A stretch of 64,000 nt of DNA from Chryseobacterium sp. StRB126 (GTDB taxonomy: Bacteria > Bacteroidota > Bacteroidia > Flavobacteriales > Weeksellaceae). Of the stretch, positions 1 through 8,649 are shown piece by piece. Positions within the stretch are counted from its first letter, which is position 1; each line of letters begins with the position of its first letter. The notes below the pieces were generated by a model. That model had not been told where the DNA came from. It was given only the letters and a program-made list of their open reading frames with translations, and made no database searches. The position numbers and the translations under genes were made by a program. Location of the stretch: NCBI RefSeq assembly GCF_000829375.1, contig NZ_AP014624.1, forward strand, positions 2,418,001 through 2,482,000, in the 5' to 3' direction.

Positions 1-42
1 TCCTTTAGCATCGTTAAAGAATTTTACTGTTCCTTGTTGCAT
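1..42 (-). CDS. Cold-shock protein, N-terminal fragment cut by the window edge
   Basis: The reverse strand from 42 reads ATG and encodes MQQGTVKFFNDAKG before the window ends. This is the start of a CspA-family RNA-binding protein. It matches the first 14 residues of the complete gene at 138-329 except at two positions (D-A instead of E-T), and about 95 nt of upstream sequence is also similar. The two genes therefore look like a tandem duplication. No TAnnTTTG promoter is visible on this strand between the two genes, so this copy may be co-transcribed with its neighbour. Only the first 14 codons can be seen. Confidence 0.85.
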   Translation of the reverse strand, partial: MQQGTVKFFNDAKG

Positions 43-137
43 TGTATTGTATTATAAAATTGTTGTATTTACTTATAAATTGTTTCTGGCCGTTGCCATA
101 CCTGCGATGACCCTTAGATCAAAACAGTATTATTAAT

Positions 138-329
138 TTAAGCTATTTTTACGTTAACAGCGTTAACGCCTTTGGCTCCGTTTTGTACGTCAAATGTTAC
201 GACATCATTTTCACGAATATCATTTACTAGACCTGAAGTATGTACGAAAACATCTGGACCTCCATTAGAAGGTGAAATAAAACCAAATCCTTTAGTTTCG
301 TTAAAGAATTTTACTGTTCCTTGTTGCAT
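138..329 (-). CDS. cspA: CspA-family cold-shock protein
   Basis: This 63-residue protein has the usual length of a single cold-shock domain. Such proteins bind single-stranded RNA or DNA and keep mRNA unfolded in the cold. The start KFFN, the RNP1-like motif KGFGFIS (residues 14-20) and the RNP2-like DVFVH (26-30) are all visible. A second copy starts at 42 on the same strand. The likely promoter lies at 598-626, which leaves a leader of about 260 nt. Long, structured leaders are known to control csp mRNAs in E. coli. Whether this gene is cold-induced or constitutive cannot be read from the sequence. Confidence 0.95.
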   Translation of the reverse strand: MQQGTVKFFNETKGFGFISPSNGGPDVFVHTSGLVNDIRENDVVTFDVQNGAKGVNAVNVKIA

Positions 330-857
330 TGTATTATATTATAAAATTGTTGTATTTGATAAATTACTTTTGGCTATTGCCATTACGGGATTGATAATTA
401 TATCAAAACTGTAATAAATCGATTTGTGAACAAGAAATGATGTTAGTATTTTTTAGAATCTTGAAAATTTCAAAATGAAATGGTACTGCACCTGTTAAAT
501 TGATGACAAAAATTAGCGGCTGTAAAAGCGAAGACTGATAGGGAATTGTGAGTTCAAAAATTTCAGAAGAAGCGTCGGCAGGAGCCTGATTATTTTACAA
601 ATGTACACATAATTTATTGAAAACAAGCAATTTTGTGTTTTTTATTTTTTTTGTGCTAATGAATTAGGATAAATATAATAAATAAAAATGAGAAAATTAA
701 ATCATCAATATGTAGAATGTATCATCCCGAATGCGGGTTGAAGCTTTACGAACATATTTCGGAAATGAGATGAAGAACTTAAATTACAGCTTCAATAAGA
801 ATGCCTACAATTAATTAATACTAGTATATTTATATCCATAAAAATTCTTAAAAGTCC
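330..857. other. Intergenic region: long csp leader, then AT-rich spacer
   Basis: The part from 330 to about 590 is the probable 5' leader of the reverse-strand csp gene. Its first ~95 nt resemble the spacer in front of the neighbouring csp copy, including the shared stretch TTATAAAATTGTTGTATTT. From about 627 to 857 the sequence is AT-rich. A weak TATATTTA near 827-834 could serve the glycosyltransferase gene at 858. No open frame or RNA gene was recognised. Confidence 0.6.
598..626 (-). promoter_or_regulatory. Bacteroidota-type promoter for the csp genes
   Basis: Reading the reverse strand, TTG at 626-624 is followed after 18 nt by TACATTTG at 605-598. This matches the TTG-N17-23-TAnnTTTG consensus of Bacteroidota housekeeping promoters. 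Transcription would begin near 592 and run into the csp gene after an untranslated leader of about 260 nt. Confidence 0.7.
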
Positions 858-1925
858 ATGAAAATAAGTTTATGCTTAATTGTTAAAAATGAGGAGAAAT
901 TTTTAGGCAGATGTTTAGAATGTGCAGCAAAGTTTGCAGATGAAATCATTGTAGTAGATACAGGATCTACTGATAAAACTAAAGAAATTGCAGAAAAATT
1001 TACAGATAAAATTTTTGATTTCGAATGGAGTAATGACTTTTCAGCGGCACGTAATTTTGCATTCTCTAAAGCAACGATGGACTATCAGATGTGGTTAGAC
1101 GCAGATGATGTTATACCGGAAAAATCAGTTAAGGAAATTAATGAACTGAAGAAGAAATTGAGTGATGATGTTGAGATTGTCACGATGAAATACGTTTTGT
1201 CATTTGATCAAAACAATCATCCGGCTTTTTACTCAACTCGTGAAAGAGTCTTCAAAAAGAGCAAAAATTATCAATGGATTGATCCGGTTCACGAATGCAT
1301 CCCGTTGGTAGGCAATATACACTATACTGATATTGAAATTTGGCACAAAAAAGAAGCATCTGAAGGGATTTCAACAAGAAATATTGATATATACAGAGCT
1401 TTAGAGGAAAGCGGAAAAGAATTTTCTGCGAGGCAGTTATATTACTATGCAAGAGAATTAAAAGACCATCATGAAACAGATAAGGCCATAACTTTTTTTG
1501 AAAAATTTTTAGAATCAGGATCAGGTTGGATAGAAGATGTGATAACCTGCTGTCAGCAATTAGCCATTGAATATAAAAAGAATGGCACTCCGGAAAAAAT
1601 CTTACCAATTTTACTAAAAAGCTTCGAATATGATATTCCCAGACCGGAAATCTGCTGTGAATTAGGCTATTATTATAAAGATAAACAGAGCTATAATCAG
1701 GCTTTTAAATGGTTTGATTTGGCAACGAAGCTGCCAAAATCTCATTCCGTAGGTTTTGCGTTTTCTGATTATTTTGGATATATACCCAATATTGAGGCTT
1801 GTGTCTGCCTCTCTTTTCTGGGTGAGTATAAAAAAGCTAATGAATACAACGAAAAAGCAGCTCTATCAAGACCAGACTGTCCTTCTGTAAAACAAAATAG
1901 AGATTATTTAAGAGAACTTATATAG
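858..1925 (+). CDS. Family 2 glycosyltransferase with C-terminal TPR-like repeats
   Basis: This 355-residue protein starts with the GT-A fold typical of family 2 transferases (LCLIVKNEE near residues 5-13, VVDTGSTDKT at 32-41). A DxD-type motif, DADD, lies at 81-84 and should bind the metal and nucleotide sugar. Residues from about 190 on contain helical TPR-like repeats. Similar GT2-TPR proteins glycosylate peptides, proteins or surface polysaccharide; the acceptor here is unknown. There is no signal peptide, so the protein is probably cytoplasmic or peripheral. It stands alone, with no glycan operon around it. Confidence 0.85.
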   Translation: MKISLCLIVKNEEKFLGRCLECAAKFADEIIVVDTGSTDKTKEIAEKFTDKIFDFEWSNDFSAARNFAFSKATMDYQMWLDADDVIPEKSVKEINELKKKLSDDVEIVTMKYVLSFDQNNHPAFYSTRERVFKKSKNYQWIDPVHECIPLVGNIHYTDIEIWHKKEASEGISTRNIDIYRALEESGKEFSARQLYYYARELKDHHETDKAITFFEKFLESGSGWIEDVITCCQQLAIEYKKNGTPEKILPILLKSFEYDIPRPEICCELGYYYKDKQSYNQAFKWFDLATKLPKSHSVGFAFSDYFGYIPNIEACVCLSFLGEYKKANEYNEKAALSRPDCPSVKQNRDYLRELI

Positions 1926-2120
1926 TTGTTAGAAGAATTTAAAAAAAGATTTTTTTTATTTATAGGCTATTGAATATAGAAAGGGTAAGAGATATGTTAT
2001 ATTGCTAATTGGATATTTGCCATAGCTTGTATGTTTTTAATCATATATTAATATAGTTATCATTATATAGTTATATATTTGAATAATAATCGAAAAACTA
2101 ATAATATACATCAATATGAT

Positions 2121-2603
2121 ATGAAAACTACATTTTTTACACTTTCGTTATTTCTTGTTAGTTTCTCTATTCAGATTTCTGCACAAGAAACGTTAAATAC
2201 TGGTGGTAATAATATGTCTGGTACCACAGGCAGTGCCACAGCTTCTATTGGCCAAAGTTTTTATGAAACAATACCATCTTCTGCGGGAAGTGTTACAGCA
2301 GGTGTTCAACAGTCTTATGAAATCATACCAACATTAGGAGTCAAGGTTACCGAAATCAATTTGAGCCTTAGTGTTTTCCCTAATCCTACAACGGATATTC
2401 TTAATTTGAAAATGGGATTTAAAGATTACGGTAAATATCGCTATGATCTTTATGACAGCAGTGGCAGACTACTGATTGGTAAGCCTATATTTCAGTCACA
2501 AACTCAAATTACAATGACATCTTATCCTGCTGCAATGTACCTATTAAAAATATCAAAGGAGGGAAAAGATATCAAAATCTTTAAGGTTCTAAAAAACAAA
2601 TAA
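2121..2603 (+). CDS. Secreted protein with T9SS type A sorting domain
   Basis: The ATG at 2121 is chosen over an in-frame TTG at 2079 because it places a clean signal peptide first (MKTTFFTLSLFLVSF, cleavage near ISAQ-E). The 160-residue product ends in a C-terminal sorting domain: VFPNPTTDIL, then YDLYDSSGRLL, then a terminal lysine-rich strand. Such domains direct export through the type IX system and attachment to the cell surface. The middle is short and rich in Gly, Ser and Thr, with no known domain. A collagen-like secreted protein gene follows after 23 nt, so the two probably form an operon. Confidence 0.85.
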   Translation: MKTTFFTLSLFLVSFSIQISAQETLNTGGNNMSGTTGSATASIGQSFYETIPSSAGSVTAGVQQSYEIIPTLGVKVTEINLSLSVFPNPTTDILNLKMGFKDYGKYRYDLYDSSGRLLIGKPIFQSQTQITMTSYPAAMYLLKISKEGKDIKIFKVLKNK

Positions 2604-2626
2604 ATAAAATATAAAACTAATTACCT

Positions 2627-3979
2627 ATGAAAAAACTTTCCATTCTAGTAGCATCTTTAGCTTCTGCTTTGATGTTTTCACAAGTGCAGGATGCAATGAG
2701 CTATCAGGCTATTATTAGAAATTCAAGTAATCAATTGGTAAGTAACCAGAATGTAGGAATGAAATTTTCTATATTGAAAGGTTCCATAACAGGAACTGTA
2801 GTATACTCAGAAACCCAATCTCAAACTACCAATATTAACGGTTTAGTAACTGCAAAAATTGGTGCCGGTACTTTAGTTAGTGGTTCTTACTCTACAATTG
2901 ATTGGGGCTCAGATATTTATTTTATGAAAATAGAAACAGATCCTAATGGATCAAATAATTATACTATAACAGGAACGTCGCAATTGCTAAGTGTTCCTTA
3001 TGCTCTATATGCAAAAACTTCAGGAAGTTCCATTCCTGGTCCTCAAGGAGCTATAGGACCTCAAGGTATTCAGGGGATTACCGGAGCAACGGGAGCTCAA
3101 GGGATAGCAGGAGCTACAGGACCACAAGGTTTACAAGGTCTTCAGGGAGCTACTGGAGCAGTAGGACTCCAAGGGTTAGTAGGAGCAACCGGAGCAACCG
3201 GACCACAAGGCTTGCAAGGTCTTCAGGGAGCTACTGGAGCAGTAGGACCCCAAGGGTTAGTAGGAGCAACCGGAGCAACCGGAGCAACCGGACCACAAGG
3301 CTTGCAAGGTCTTCAGGGAGCTACTGGAGCAGTAGGACCCCAAGGGCTAATAGGAGCAACCGGGGCTACAGGAGCTCAGGGATTGCAAGGTATTCAGGGA
3401 ATTACGGGAGCCACAGGAGCTCAGGGAGTAGCGGGGGCGCAAGGTCCACAAGGTAATGGTTTTTCTAATGGTACGGCTGGTGGGCAAATAATTTTAACTA
3501 ACTCAACGGCACCTTTTTCACCCGGAACTCCTGTTAGTATGACTGGTGACGCAACAATAAATGCCACAGGAGTAGTAACTGTTGGAGCTAATAAAATAAC
3601 TACATCTAAGATTGCTGATGCTTCCGTTACAATGGCAAAAATAGCGACAACTTCAGGTACTGCAAGTTCTTCTACTTATCTTAGAGGAGATGGAACTTGG
3701 TCTACCCCAAGCAGTGGTAGCAGCATACAATTATTAACAGGAACAAATACTATAACTCTGCCAGCTCCAGGTTCTCTGGCTTCACTTACAATTACTGTCG
3801 CTGGGGCAGCAGTAGGGGATGCGGTTATTGTAAATCCAATAAGTAATATTTCAATAGGAGATTATCCGCCGGTCTACACCTCTAAGGTAACATCAGCAAA
3901 TACCGTAACTGTTTATATATATGATACCGGTTCTAATGGTGGTTCATCCTTTTCTTTCAAAGCTACAGTGATTAAGTAA
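2627..3979 (+). CDS. Secreted collagen-like repeat protein
   Basis: This 450-residue protein has a signal peptide ([19 protein letters not shown]), then a beta-rich domain (about 22-132) common in Bacteroidota surface proteins. Residues 138-277 are a Gly-X-Y tract of about 46 triplets built on GPQGLQG and GATGAT. A non-collagen C-terminal beta domain follows. Gly-X-Y tracts of this length can form a trimeric collagen triple helix. No T9SS sorting domain is seen at its end, although the gene just upstream has one. Its exact role is unknown; adhesion or a surface filament is an inference. A terminator follows at 4035. Confidence 0.85.
   Translation: MKKLSILVASLASALMFSQVQDAMSYQAIIRNSSNQLVSNQNVGMKFSILKGSITGTVVYSETQSQTTNINGLVTAKIGAGTLVSGSYSTIDWGSDIYFMKIETDPNGSNNYTITGTSQLLSVPYALYAKTSGSSIPGPQGAIGPQGIQGITGATGAQGIAGATGPQGLQGLQGATGAVGLQGLVGATGATGPQGLQGLQGATGAVGPQGLVGATGATGATGPQGLQGLQGATGAVGPQGLIGATGATGAQGLQGIQGITGATGAQGVAGAQGPQGNGFSNGTAGGQIILTNSTAPFSPGTPVSMTGDATINATGVVTVGANKITTSKIADASVTMAKIATTSGTASSSTYLRGDGTWSTPSSGSSIQLLTGTNTITLPAPGSLASLTITVAGAAVGDAVIVNPISNISIGDYPPVYTSKVTSANTVTVYIYDTGSNGGSSFSFKATVIK
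3119..3370 (+). repeat. Tandem coding repeat (81/90/81 bp) in the collagen-like gene
   Basis: Three near-identical DNA units encode residues 165-191, 192-221 and 222-248. The middle unit has one extra GAT triplet (30 residues against 27). Low divergence between units suggests recent expansion and likely length variation between strains. Confidence 0.85.
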
Positions 3980-4034
3980 TATTAAATTTCTTATAAAAAT
4001 ATACAAGCTGCATTTCTGTGCGGTTATCAATAAC

Positions 4035-4067
4035 AAGAACTACTATTTCAGTGGTTCTTTTTTTATT
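4035..4067 (+). terminator. Rho-independent terminator after the collagen-like gene
   Basis: AAGAACTAC pairs with GTGGTTCTT around the loop TATTTCA and is followed by a run of T residues interrupted by one A. It lies 55 nt after the collagen-like gene's stop codon. Confidence 0.85.
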
Positions 4068-4126
4068 TTTATCCCAATCCTTTAGTCTCGTATATTTGTA
4101 TAGCATTATAAAATTGAGCGAGGAAT

Positions 4127-4930
4127 ATGAAATTCATCCATCAGATTGATCCATCAAAGTTTATCTTTTTCGAATTCCAAAACGGCCCGGATCATTATAT
4201 GGAGAGCTCTCAACGGGCTCATCTCCTGGAAATGATGTGGTTCAGAAATGATCCGGAGGCTACAGATAAAGGTCATGGTATCTATCTGATACCGTTATAT
4301 CGCTCTGAAAAAATAAATTTTGAAGGAAAGGAAGGATGTGTGATCGCCTTTAAAAGGGAATATCTGGAAGAAGATGATAAAGAGTTTGCACTTGATGTTT
4401 TCAATCTTTTCAATATACATGGGCAGTATACCAGTCTCTATCTGGATAATGATGTTGTAGAGACACTTCAATATCTCAGCATACTGATGGAGAAAGAATA
4501 TCGAAGTGCATTGGGAAGTTATCTGGTTTTAAAGTCATTGCTAAAAGTATTTCTTCTGAACTTAATCCGTACCAGTCAGCATTATTTTTTAAATCAGGAT
4601 ATCCATCAGAAAAGAGTCTATCAGTTCATTATGTTAATGGATGAATATTATAAAACTGAGCGCAGGGCAGAGTTTTATGCTTCAAAGATGGGAATCAGTG
4701 AAAAACGGATCAATCAGATTCTGAAAGAGAAAATGAATAAAACGCTTACTCAGCTGCTGCATGAAAGGGTTATTGTAGAGGCAGATAGAATGTTGATTTC
4801 CGGAGAACTGACAATAAAAGAGATTGCATTCGATCTTCATTTTGAAGATCCGGCTTACTTTTCCAGGTTTTATAAAAAACAAACAGGACGTACTCCCGAG
4901 GAGTTCAAGAAGTTGAATGACTGCTTGTAA
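4127..4930 (+). CDS. AraC-family transcriptional regulator
   Basis: This 267-residue protein has a divergent N-terminal sensor half of about 155 residues and a C-terminal AraC DNA-binding domain (about 165-265). The first helix-turn-helix covers ASKMGISEKRINQIL, and the second ends in the family signature region FEDPAYFSRFYKKQTGRTPEEF. A TATATTTG box at 4091-4098 gives a short leader; its -33 element is weak. The gene lies 174 nt upstream of the DAPG-hydrolase-like gene on the same strand, so that gene is a plausible target. The effector is unknown. Confidence 0.9.
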   Translation: MKFIHQIDPSKFIFFEFQNGPDHYMESSQRAHLLEMMWFRNDPEATDKGHGIYLIPLYRSEKINFEGKEGCVIAFKREYLEEDDKEFALDVFNLFNIHGQYTSLYLDNDVVETLQYLSILMEKEYRSALGSYLVLKSLLKVFLLNLIRTSQHYFLNQDIHQKRVYQFIMLMDEYYKTERRAEFYASKMGISEKRINQILKEKMNKTLTQLLHERVIVEADRMLISGELTIKEIAFDLHFEDPAYFSRFYKKQTGRTPEEFKKLNDCL

Positions 4931-5104
4931 TGACGCTTCGGCATTTCTCTTTTTTAATTACATTTTACGTTTTATATATGAGATTCTAAAGACGGGTAAT
5001 CTCATGACCATATGTTTCCAAATTGTACAGGTCTATTAGAAAATAATACAATGATTTGAGAATCCGTCTGGTTTACATTTGTACAACAATCAACAGTTCA
5101 AGAA

Positions 5105-5893
5105 ATGATTAAGGAAGGATCCAGAATGAGCCTTAGCTTTCTTCATGGATGTTCGGTTGAAAGATTAAATAATGTAATTAAAATAGTAAGTATGAAACCG
5201 ACAAAGGAAACCGAAGAAGTAATGTTCAGGAATATTAATACGCTGTTATCTCCTAAACCTATAGCACTTGAAGCGGGCATCAGTAGATTGGAAAACGGAA
5301 TGCTCCATATTGCAATGAGGAATGTTTTGCATCATTGTAAAGGAAAAATGCTGGATTGGTGGTTCAAGTATTTTGAAACAACGGCCGATCTTAAACTTTG
5401 GCATCCTCATGACCATGTAGAGCACGGTGGCTGGGACAGTAAATGGATTAAATACGAGAATTACATTGGAGCAACCATACATGCTACAGAATCTCTGGGT
5501 GATATTCCTCCTGTGCAGGCTACTATAAAATTCCATGATCCTGCAGATATCTTTAATGTGGATGTTCTAAAACAGGCGTATGCGGATGGATCGGTTAGTG
5601 CTGTTGTTTATGCAAGGATAGGGTTTGGTGAAAATACACCTGTGGATCATAATGGGGATCCTATTGACGGCTATATGTTCCATGTGGTGAGGGATACGGT
5701 ACAAGGCTGTACATTGAGAAGCCATTTTTATCTTGGAGCATTAATGGCGGATCGTGAAAATCAATTATCAGATGAGGTAGGATTTGGACTTATGGAGCAT
5801 TGCTACAGTGAGTTTACTTATCTCGCACAGGTTCTTCCTTCTCTTTATTATGCCGAAAATAAAAATGGAGACAAAGCTCCATTTCTTTGGTAG
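5105..5893 (+). CDS. DAPG hydrolase (PhlG)-family protein
   Basis: This 262-residue protein resembles the PhlG family. Its characterised member is a zinc enzyme that cleaves a carbon-carbon bond in the antibiotic 2,4-diacetylphloroglucinol. Visible family features are MLDWWF (82-87), LWHPHDHVEH (98-107) and EHCYSEF (231-237). The H-x3-E pair H232/E236, with H100 and possibly E129, are the best candidates for metal ligands; I match these from memory of PhlG, not from an alignment. There is no signal peptide. A TACATTTG box at 5074-5081 gives a leader of about 20 nt. The substrate could be a different beta-diketone. Confidence 0.75.
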   Translation: MIKEGSRMSLSFLHGCSVERLNNVIKIVSMKPTKETEEVMFRNINTLLSPKPIALEAGISRLENGMLHIAMRNVLHHCKGKMLDWWFKYFETTADLKLWHPHDHVEHGGWDSKWIKYENYIGATIHATESLGDIPPVQATIKFHDPADIFNVDVLKQAYADGSVSAVVYARIGFGENTPVDHNGDPIDGYMFHVVRDTVQGCTLRSHFYLGALMADRENQLSDEVGFGLMEHCYSEFTYLAQVLPSLYYAENKNGDKAPFLW

Positions 5894-5948
5894 TTGTAGT
5901 AAAGGCACCTCCTTAATTTGAAAAAATATTTTTTTTAATAGAATGATA

Positions 5949-5983
5949 AAAATGCGATGTGAAAATTTTTCATGTCGCATTTT
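5949..5983 (+). terminator. Strong hairpin terminator after the PhlG-like gene
   Basis: AAAATGCGA pairs with TCGCATTTT. The stem continues through two wobble pairs into TGAAAA/TTTTCA. It lies 55 nt after the stop codon. The T-run is inside the stem end and is short. Confidence 0.65.
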
Positions 5984-6102
5984 AATGATAAATAATTATT
6001 TATCAATCTCTTGCATGGCAGGGTTGATGTGAATCAGAAAATAATACTGAGACTTTTAAGGGGAAGGGTTAAATTTTCAGATGAAAAAAAGTAGCGTAAC
6101 GC

Positions 6103-6132
6103 TTGTATTTAAAGGATATTTTTCTATCTTTG
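6103..6132 (+). promoter_or_regulatory. Promoter of the tRNA-Lys gene
   Basis: TTG at 6103-6105 is followed after 19 nt by TATCTTTG at 6125-6132, a full match to the Bacteroidota consensus. Transcription would begin near 6138, about 37 nt before the tRNA. Confidence 0.8.
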
Positions 6133-6175
6133 CAGTCCCTTAAACAAAGGGATTTACTTGAAAAAGTAAGTGGCC

Positions 6176-6248
6176 GACTCGGTAGCTCAGCTGGTAGAGC
6201 AATACACTTTTAATGTATGGGTCCTGGGTTCGAATCCCAGCCGGGTCA
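6176..6248 (+). tRNA. tRNA-Lys (anticodon TTT)
   Basis: The 73-nt gene folds as a cloverleaf. The acceptor stem GACTCGG pairs with CCGGGTC, the D arm contains AGCTCAGCTGGTAGAGC, and the anticodon stem ATACA/TGTAT encloses CTTTTAA with anticodon TTT. The T arm contains GGTTCGAATCC. The discriminator is A at 6248 and CCA is not encoded. It is a single tRNA with its own promoter and terminator. Confidence 0.97.
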
Positions 6249-6254
6249 CAAATG

Positions 6255-6286
6255 AAAAGAACTACAATTTTGTAGTTCTTTTTTGT
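6255..6286 (+). terminator. tRNA-Lys terminator
   Basis: AAGAACTACAA and TTGTAGTTCTT form a perfect 11-bp stem around TT, followed by TTTTTTG. It lies between the tRNA and the convergent GNAT gene and could end transcription from both sides, though the reverse-strand T-run is short. Confidence 0.9.
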
Positions 6287-6287
6287 T

Positions 6288-6773
6288 TTATACTATATAT
6301 TTCATAACAGTAACTTTTGATATTTCATCTCCGCTGTTTTGAGGTTCTATTTCATTAAATCCGTTCTTTTTGTATAGATGATAAGCAGATTCATTGTTAT
6401 GAGCAACTTCTAAATACACCTCAGTTACATTAAGTTTTTCCTTGGCTTCATAAATAACTGCCTGTACCAATCCGGAGCCTATATTTTTTCCTTGGAAGTT
6501 TTTATTTACATACATCTGGTAGATATTCCCGGAATTGGCCTCATCTTTAACAAAAGTACAGAGACCAATAAGCTTTTGATCTGCAAAAGCGCCAAATACA
6601 AACTTTTCGGGAGTTTGATTTTCAATATCAATTTCCATTCTAAGTTTCTCGGTGTTTAGGACTTCCTGGTAATTAGCCTCAAAAGAATCAGGAAATTGTT
6701 CAAGACTTTCTAGACGAATCATCCGATACATTGAGCTTTCATGGGATAAAAGTTTTCGATATTCTATATTCAT
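6288..6773 (-). CDS. GNAT-family N-acetyltransferase
   Basis: This 161-residue protein has the size and pattern of a stand-alone GNAT. The acetyl-CoA-binding motif A is YVNKNFQGKNIGSGLVQAV (about residues 92-110), followed by AHNNESAYHLYKKNGF (about 128-143), the usual last helix and strand. GNAT enzymes move an acetyl group from acetyl-CoA to an amine; the acceptor cannot be predicted here. The gene is transcribed alone and converges on the tRNA-Lys gene. Confidence 0.9.
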   Translation of the reverse strand: MNIEYRKLLSHESSMYRMIRLESLEQFPDSFEANYQEVLNTEKLRMEIDIENQTPEKFVFGAFADQKLIGLCTFVKDEANSGNIYQMYVNKNFQGKNIGSGLVQAVIYEAKEKLNVTEVYLEVAHNNESAYHLYKKNGFNEIEPQNSGDEISKVTVMKYIV

Positions 6774-7104
6774 GATGGATTTTATGATTATAATTTAAAG
6801 TTATTTTTTTAATATATGAATATAGTTTAGTTTTTTGTTTTTAATAAGTTAAAATTATACATATTTTTTAGAATGTAGTACAGAAAATGTAACACTTTAA
6901 ATTTCAGGTAGTCTTATTATATATATTGAGGATATAAATTATGTATATTTATATCATGAATTAAAGAAAATATCAAATTATGGATAAGTTTTTCAACTTA
7001 ACTATAAAAAAGTGTATAGGTAGGTATGCGAAAATACCAATGTAAATTAAAAACTAGTTATTATTAAAAATATTATACCATATTCAATACTCATAAAAAA
7101 GATA
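6774..7104. other. AT-rich intergenic region, nothing recognised
   Basis: This 331-nt stretch separates the GNAT gene from the first TPR-HTH gene. It is very AT-rich. No full TAnnTTTG promoter, open frame or clear hairpin was found. Confidence 0.5.
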
Positions 7105-8532
7105 ATGATCTGTACAATGAGCATAGGTATATTGTTGTGTATTGTCTCATGTAAAAAGAATTCTCAGAACAAAGAGAGGGAAAAGTTTGATTCTATTCTG
7201 ATAAAAAAGAGTACAGACTTACAGTTGGGAGGTGAGTATGAAGCGCTTATTGAACTTAATATTGAGTATCTGAAAAAAGCAGCCAAAATGAGATATAAAG
7301 AAGGAATATCTCTTTGTTATCTTAATATGGCAGAGGTAAATATTTCTGCCGGAAACTATGAGAAAGCTTTGTTTTTTTTCAATAAGGCAGAAAACGACCT
7401 TAAAAATTCAGAAAACGGTTTTCATAAGGCAGCTTTCTACGATGATTATAGTCAGTATTATTCACATCTTAAGTTGTATGATAAAGCTATAACATTTAAT
7501 AGTAAAGCATTTTTATATTTGAAAGAAGCAAAAGATTCAGATCTTAAAAGAAAACTTCTTCCAAGGCTTTATATCAATAAAGGTATTAATTATACTTTTA
7601 AAGGATGGTACGGAACTTCTCTGAAATCATTTTTAAAGGGAAATGTATTGGAAAACTCAGCATATAGTAACTGTATGGTTGCTCAATACTACCTATTCAG
7701 GCACCAAACAGATTCCGCTGAAGTATATATTACACGGTCGGATGAAAAGATGCTTAGCCAAAAGACAAGTGATGCAGAATCTCTATGGGTATATTATACC
7801 ATGGGATACTATTATAATGAGGTGAATAATAATGAACAGGCAGAAAAGGCCCTTAAAAAAGCTCTTGAAATCAATATTAAAACAAGACGTACTTATTCTT
7901 CACATATCCAAAATGTTTACAAGTCTCTTGCAGAGCTTTACAAAAAAAAGAATGATGGAGGTAAAGCTTATTACTACTTGAGAAAATATATGGAAGAGGA
8001 AGGCCGTTTGGATGTAGCACGTCTCGATACAATGAATAAGGCCACGGAGAATTTTATTTCCGAGATAAAACCTGAGTCTGACTGGCATAGAAGTGATTTG
8101 CCGCTGGCTATTGCGCTATCCATCACTGCATTAACTGTTTCCGGGATATATGTTCAGAAAACAATTAAAACCCAAAGGCTTAAAAAAAGAGCTTTAAAGC
8201 AAGAAACGGAAGAATTGAAAAGCCATGTAAGAGCAAAAATGCTGAAGGAAGTGACTGAGCTCGCCCAAAAAAACGATTCCTCATTCCTGATGAAATTTAA
8301 AGAACTTAATCCGGATTTTATAAATACTCTTTTAAAAATCAATCCGGATCTTGAAAACTCTGAGCTTACCTTCTGTGCCATGCTGAAACTTCATTTTTCA
8401 TCCAAAGAAATTGCCGATTATACTTTTGTACAGCACAGATCTGTTCAACAAAAAAAGTACAGAATCAGGAAAAGACTTAATATTCCGAGAGAAGAGGACA
8501 TTTATGTTTTTTTTGATAAAATTAGCAGTTAA
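7105..8532 (+). CDS. TPR-containing lipoprotein-like regulator with C-terminal LuxR-like HTH (copy 1)
   Basis: This 475-residue protein begins with a hydrophobic segment ending in a lipobox-like IVSC (Cys near residue 16). About 280 residues of TPR helices follow, then a transmembrane segment (about 333-350, LAIALSITALTVSGIYV), a charged coiled coil and a C-terminal helix-turn-helix (FSSKEIADYTFVQHRSVQQKK). Proteins of this design are frequent in Flavobacteriia and are annotated as TPR/LuxR-like regulators; their signals are mostly unknown. How a membrane-anchored protein with an exported TPR half reaches DNA is unclear. A close paralogue follows, with a decayed third copy beyond it. Confidence 0.8.
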   Translation: MICTMSIGILLCIVSCKKNSQNKEREKFDSILIKKSTDLQLGGEYEALIELNIEYLKKAAKMRYKEGISLCYLNMAEVNISAGNYEKALFFFNKAENDLKNSENGFHKAAFYDDYSQYYSHLKLYDKAITFNSKAFLYLKEAKDSDLKRKLLPRLYINKGINYTFKGWYGTSLKSFLKGNVLENSAYSNCMVAQYYLFRHQTDSAEVYITRSDEKMLSQKTSDAESLWVYYTMGYYYNEVNNNEQAEKALKKALEINIKTRRTYSSHIQNVYKSLAELYKKKNDGGKAYYYLRKYMEEEGRLDVARLDTMNKATENFISEIKPESDWHRSDLPLAIALSITALTVSGIYVQKTIKTQRLKKRALKQETEELKSHVRAKMLKEVTELAQKNDSSFLMKFKELNPDFINTLLKINPDLENSELTFCAMLKLHFSSKEIADYTFVQHRSVQQKKYRIRKRLNIPREEDIYVFFDKISS

Positions 8533-8649
8533 AAGAATAATGAACTAATGTTATTATGTACAATTTTAAAAAAATGTAATACCGCTTTGTTTAAAAAGTC
8601 ATTTTTTAATCTTAATTTATACAAAAATTCAATTAAAGGAAAAAGCATT

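Noticed and set aside
8548..8649. Extended N-terminus of the second TPR-HTH gene from ATG 8548
   Set aside because: It would bury the lipoprotein signal that starts at 8650, so the later start is preferred.
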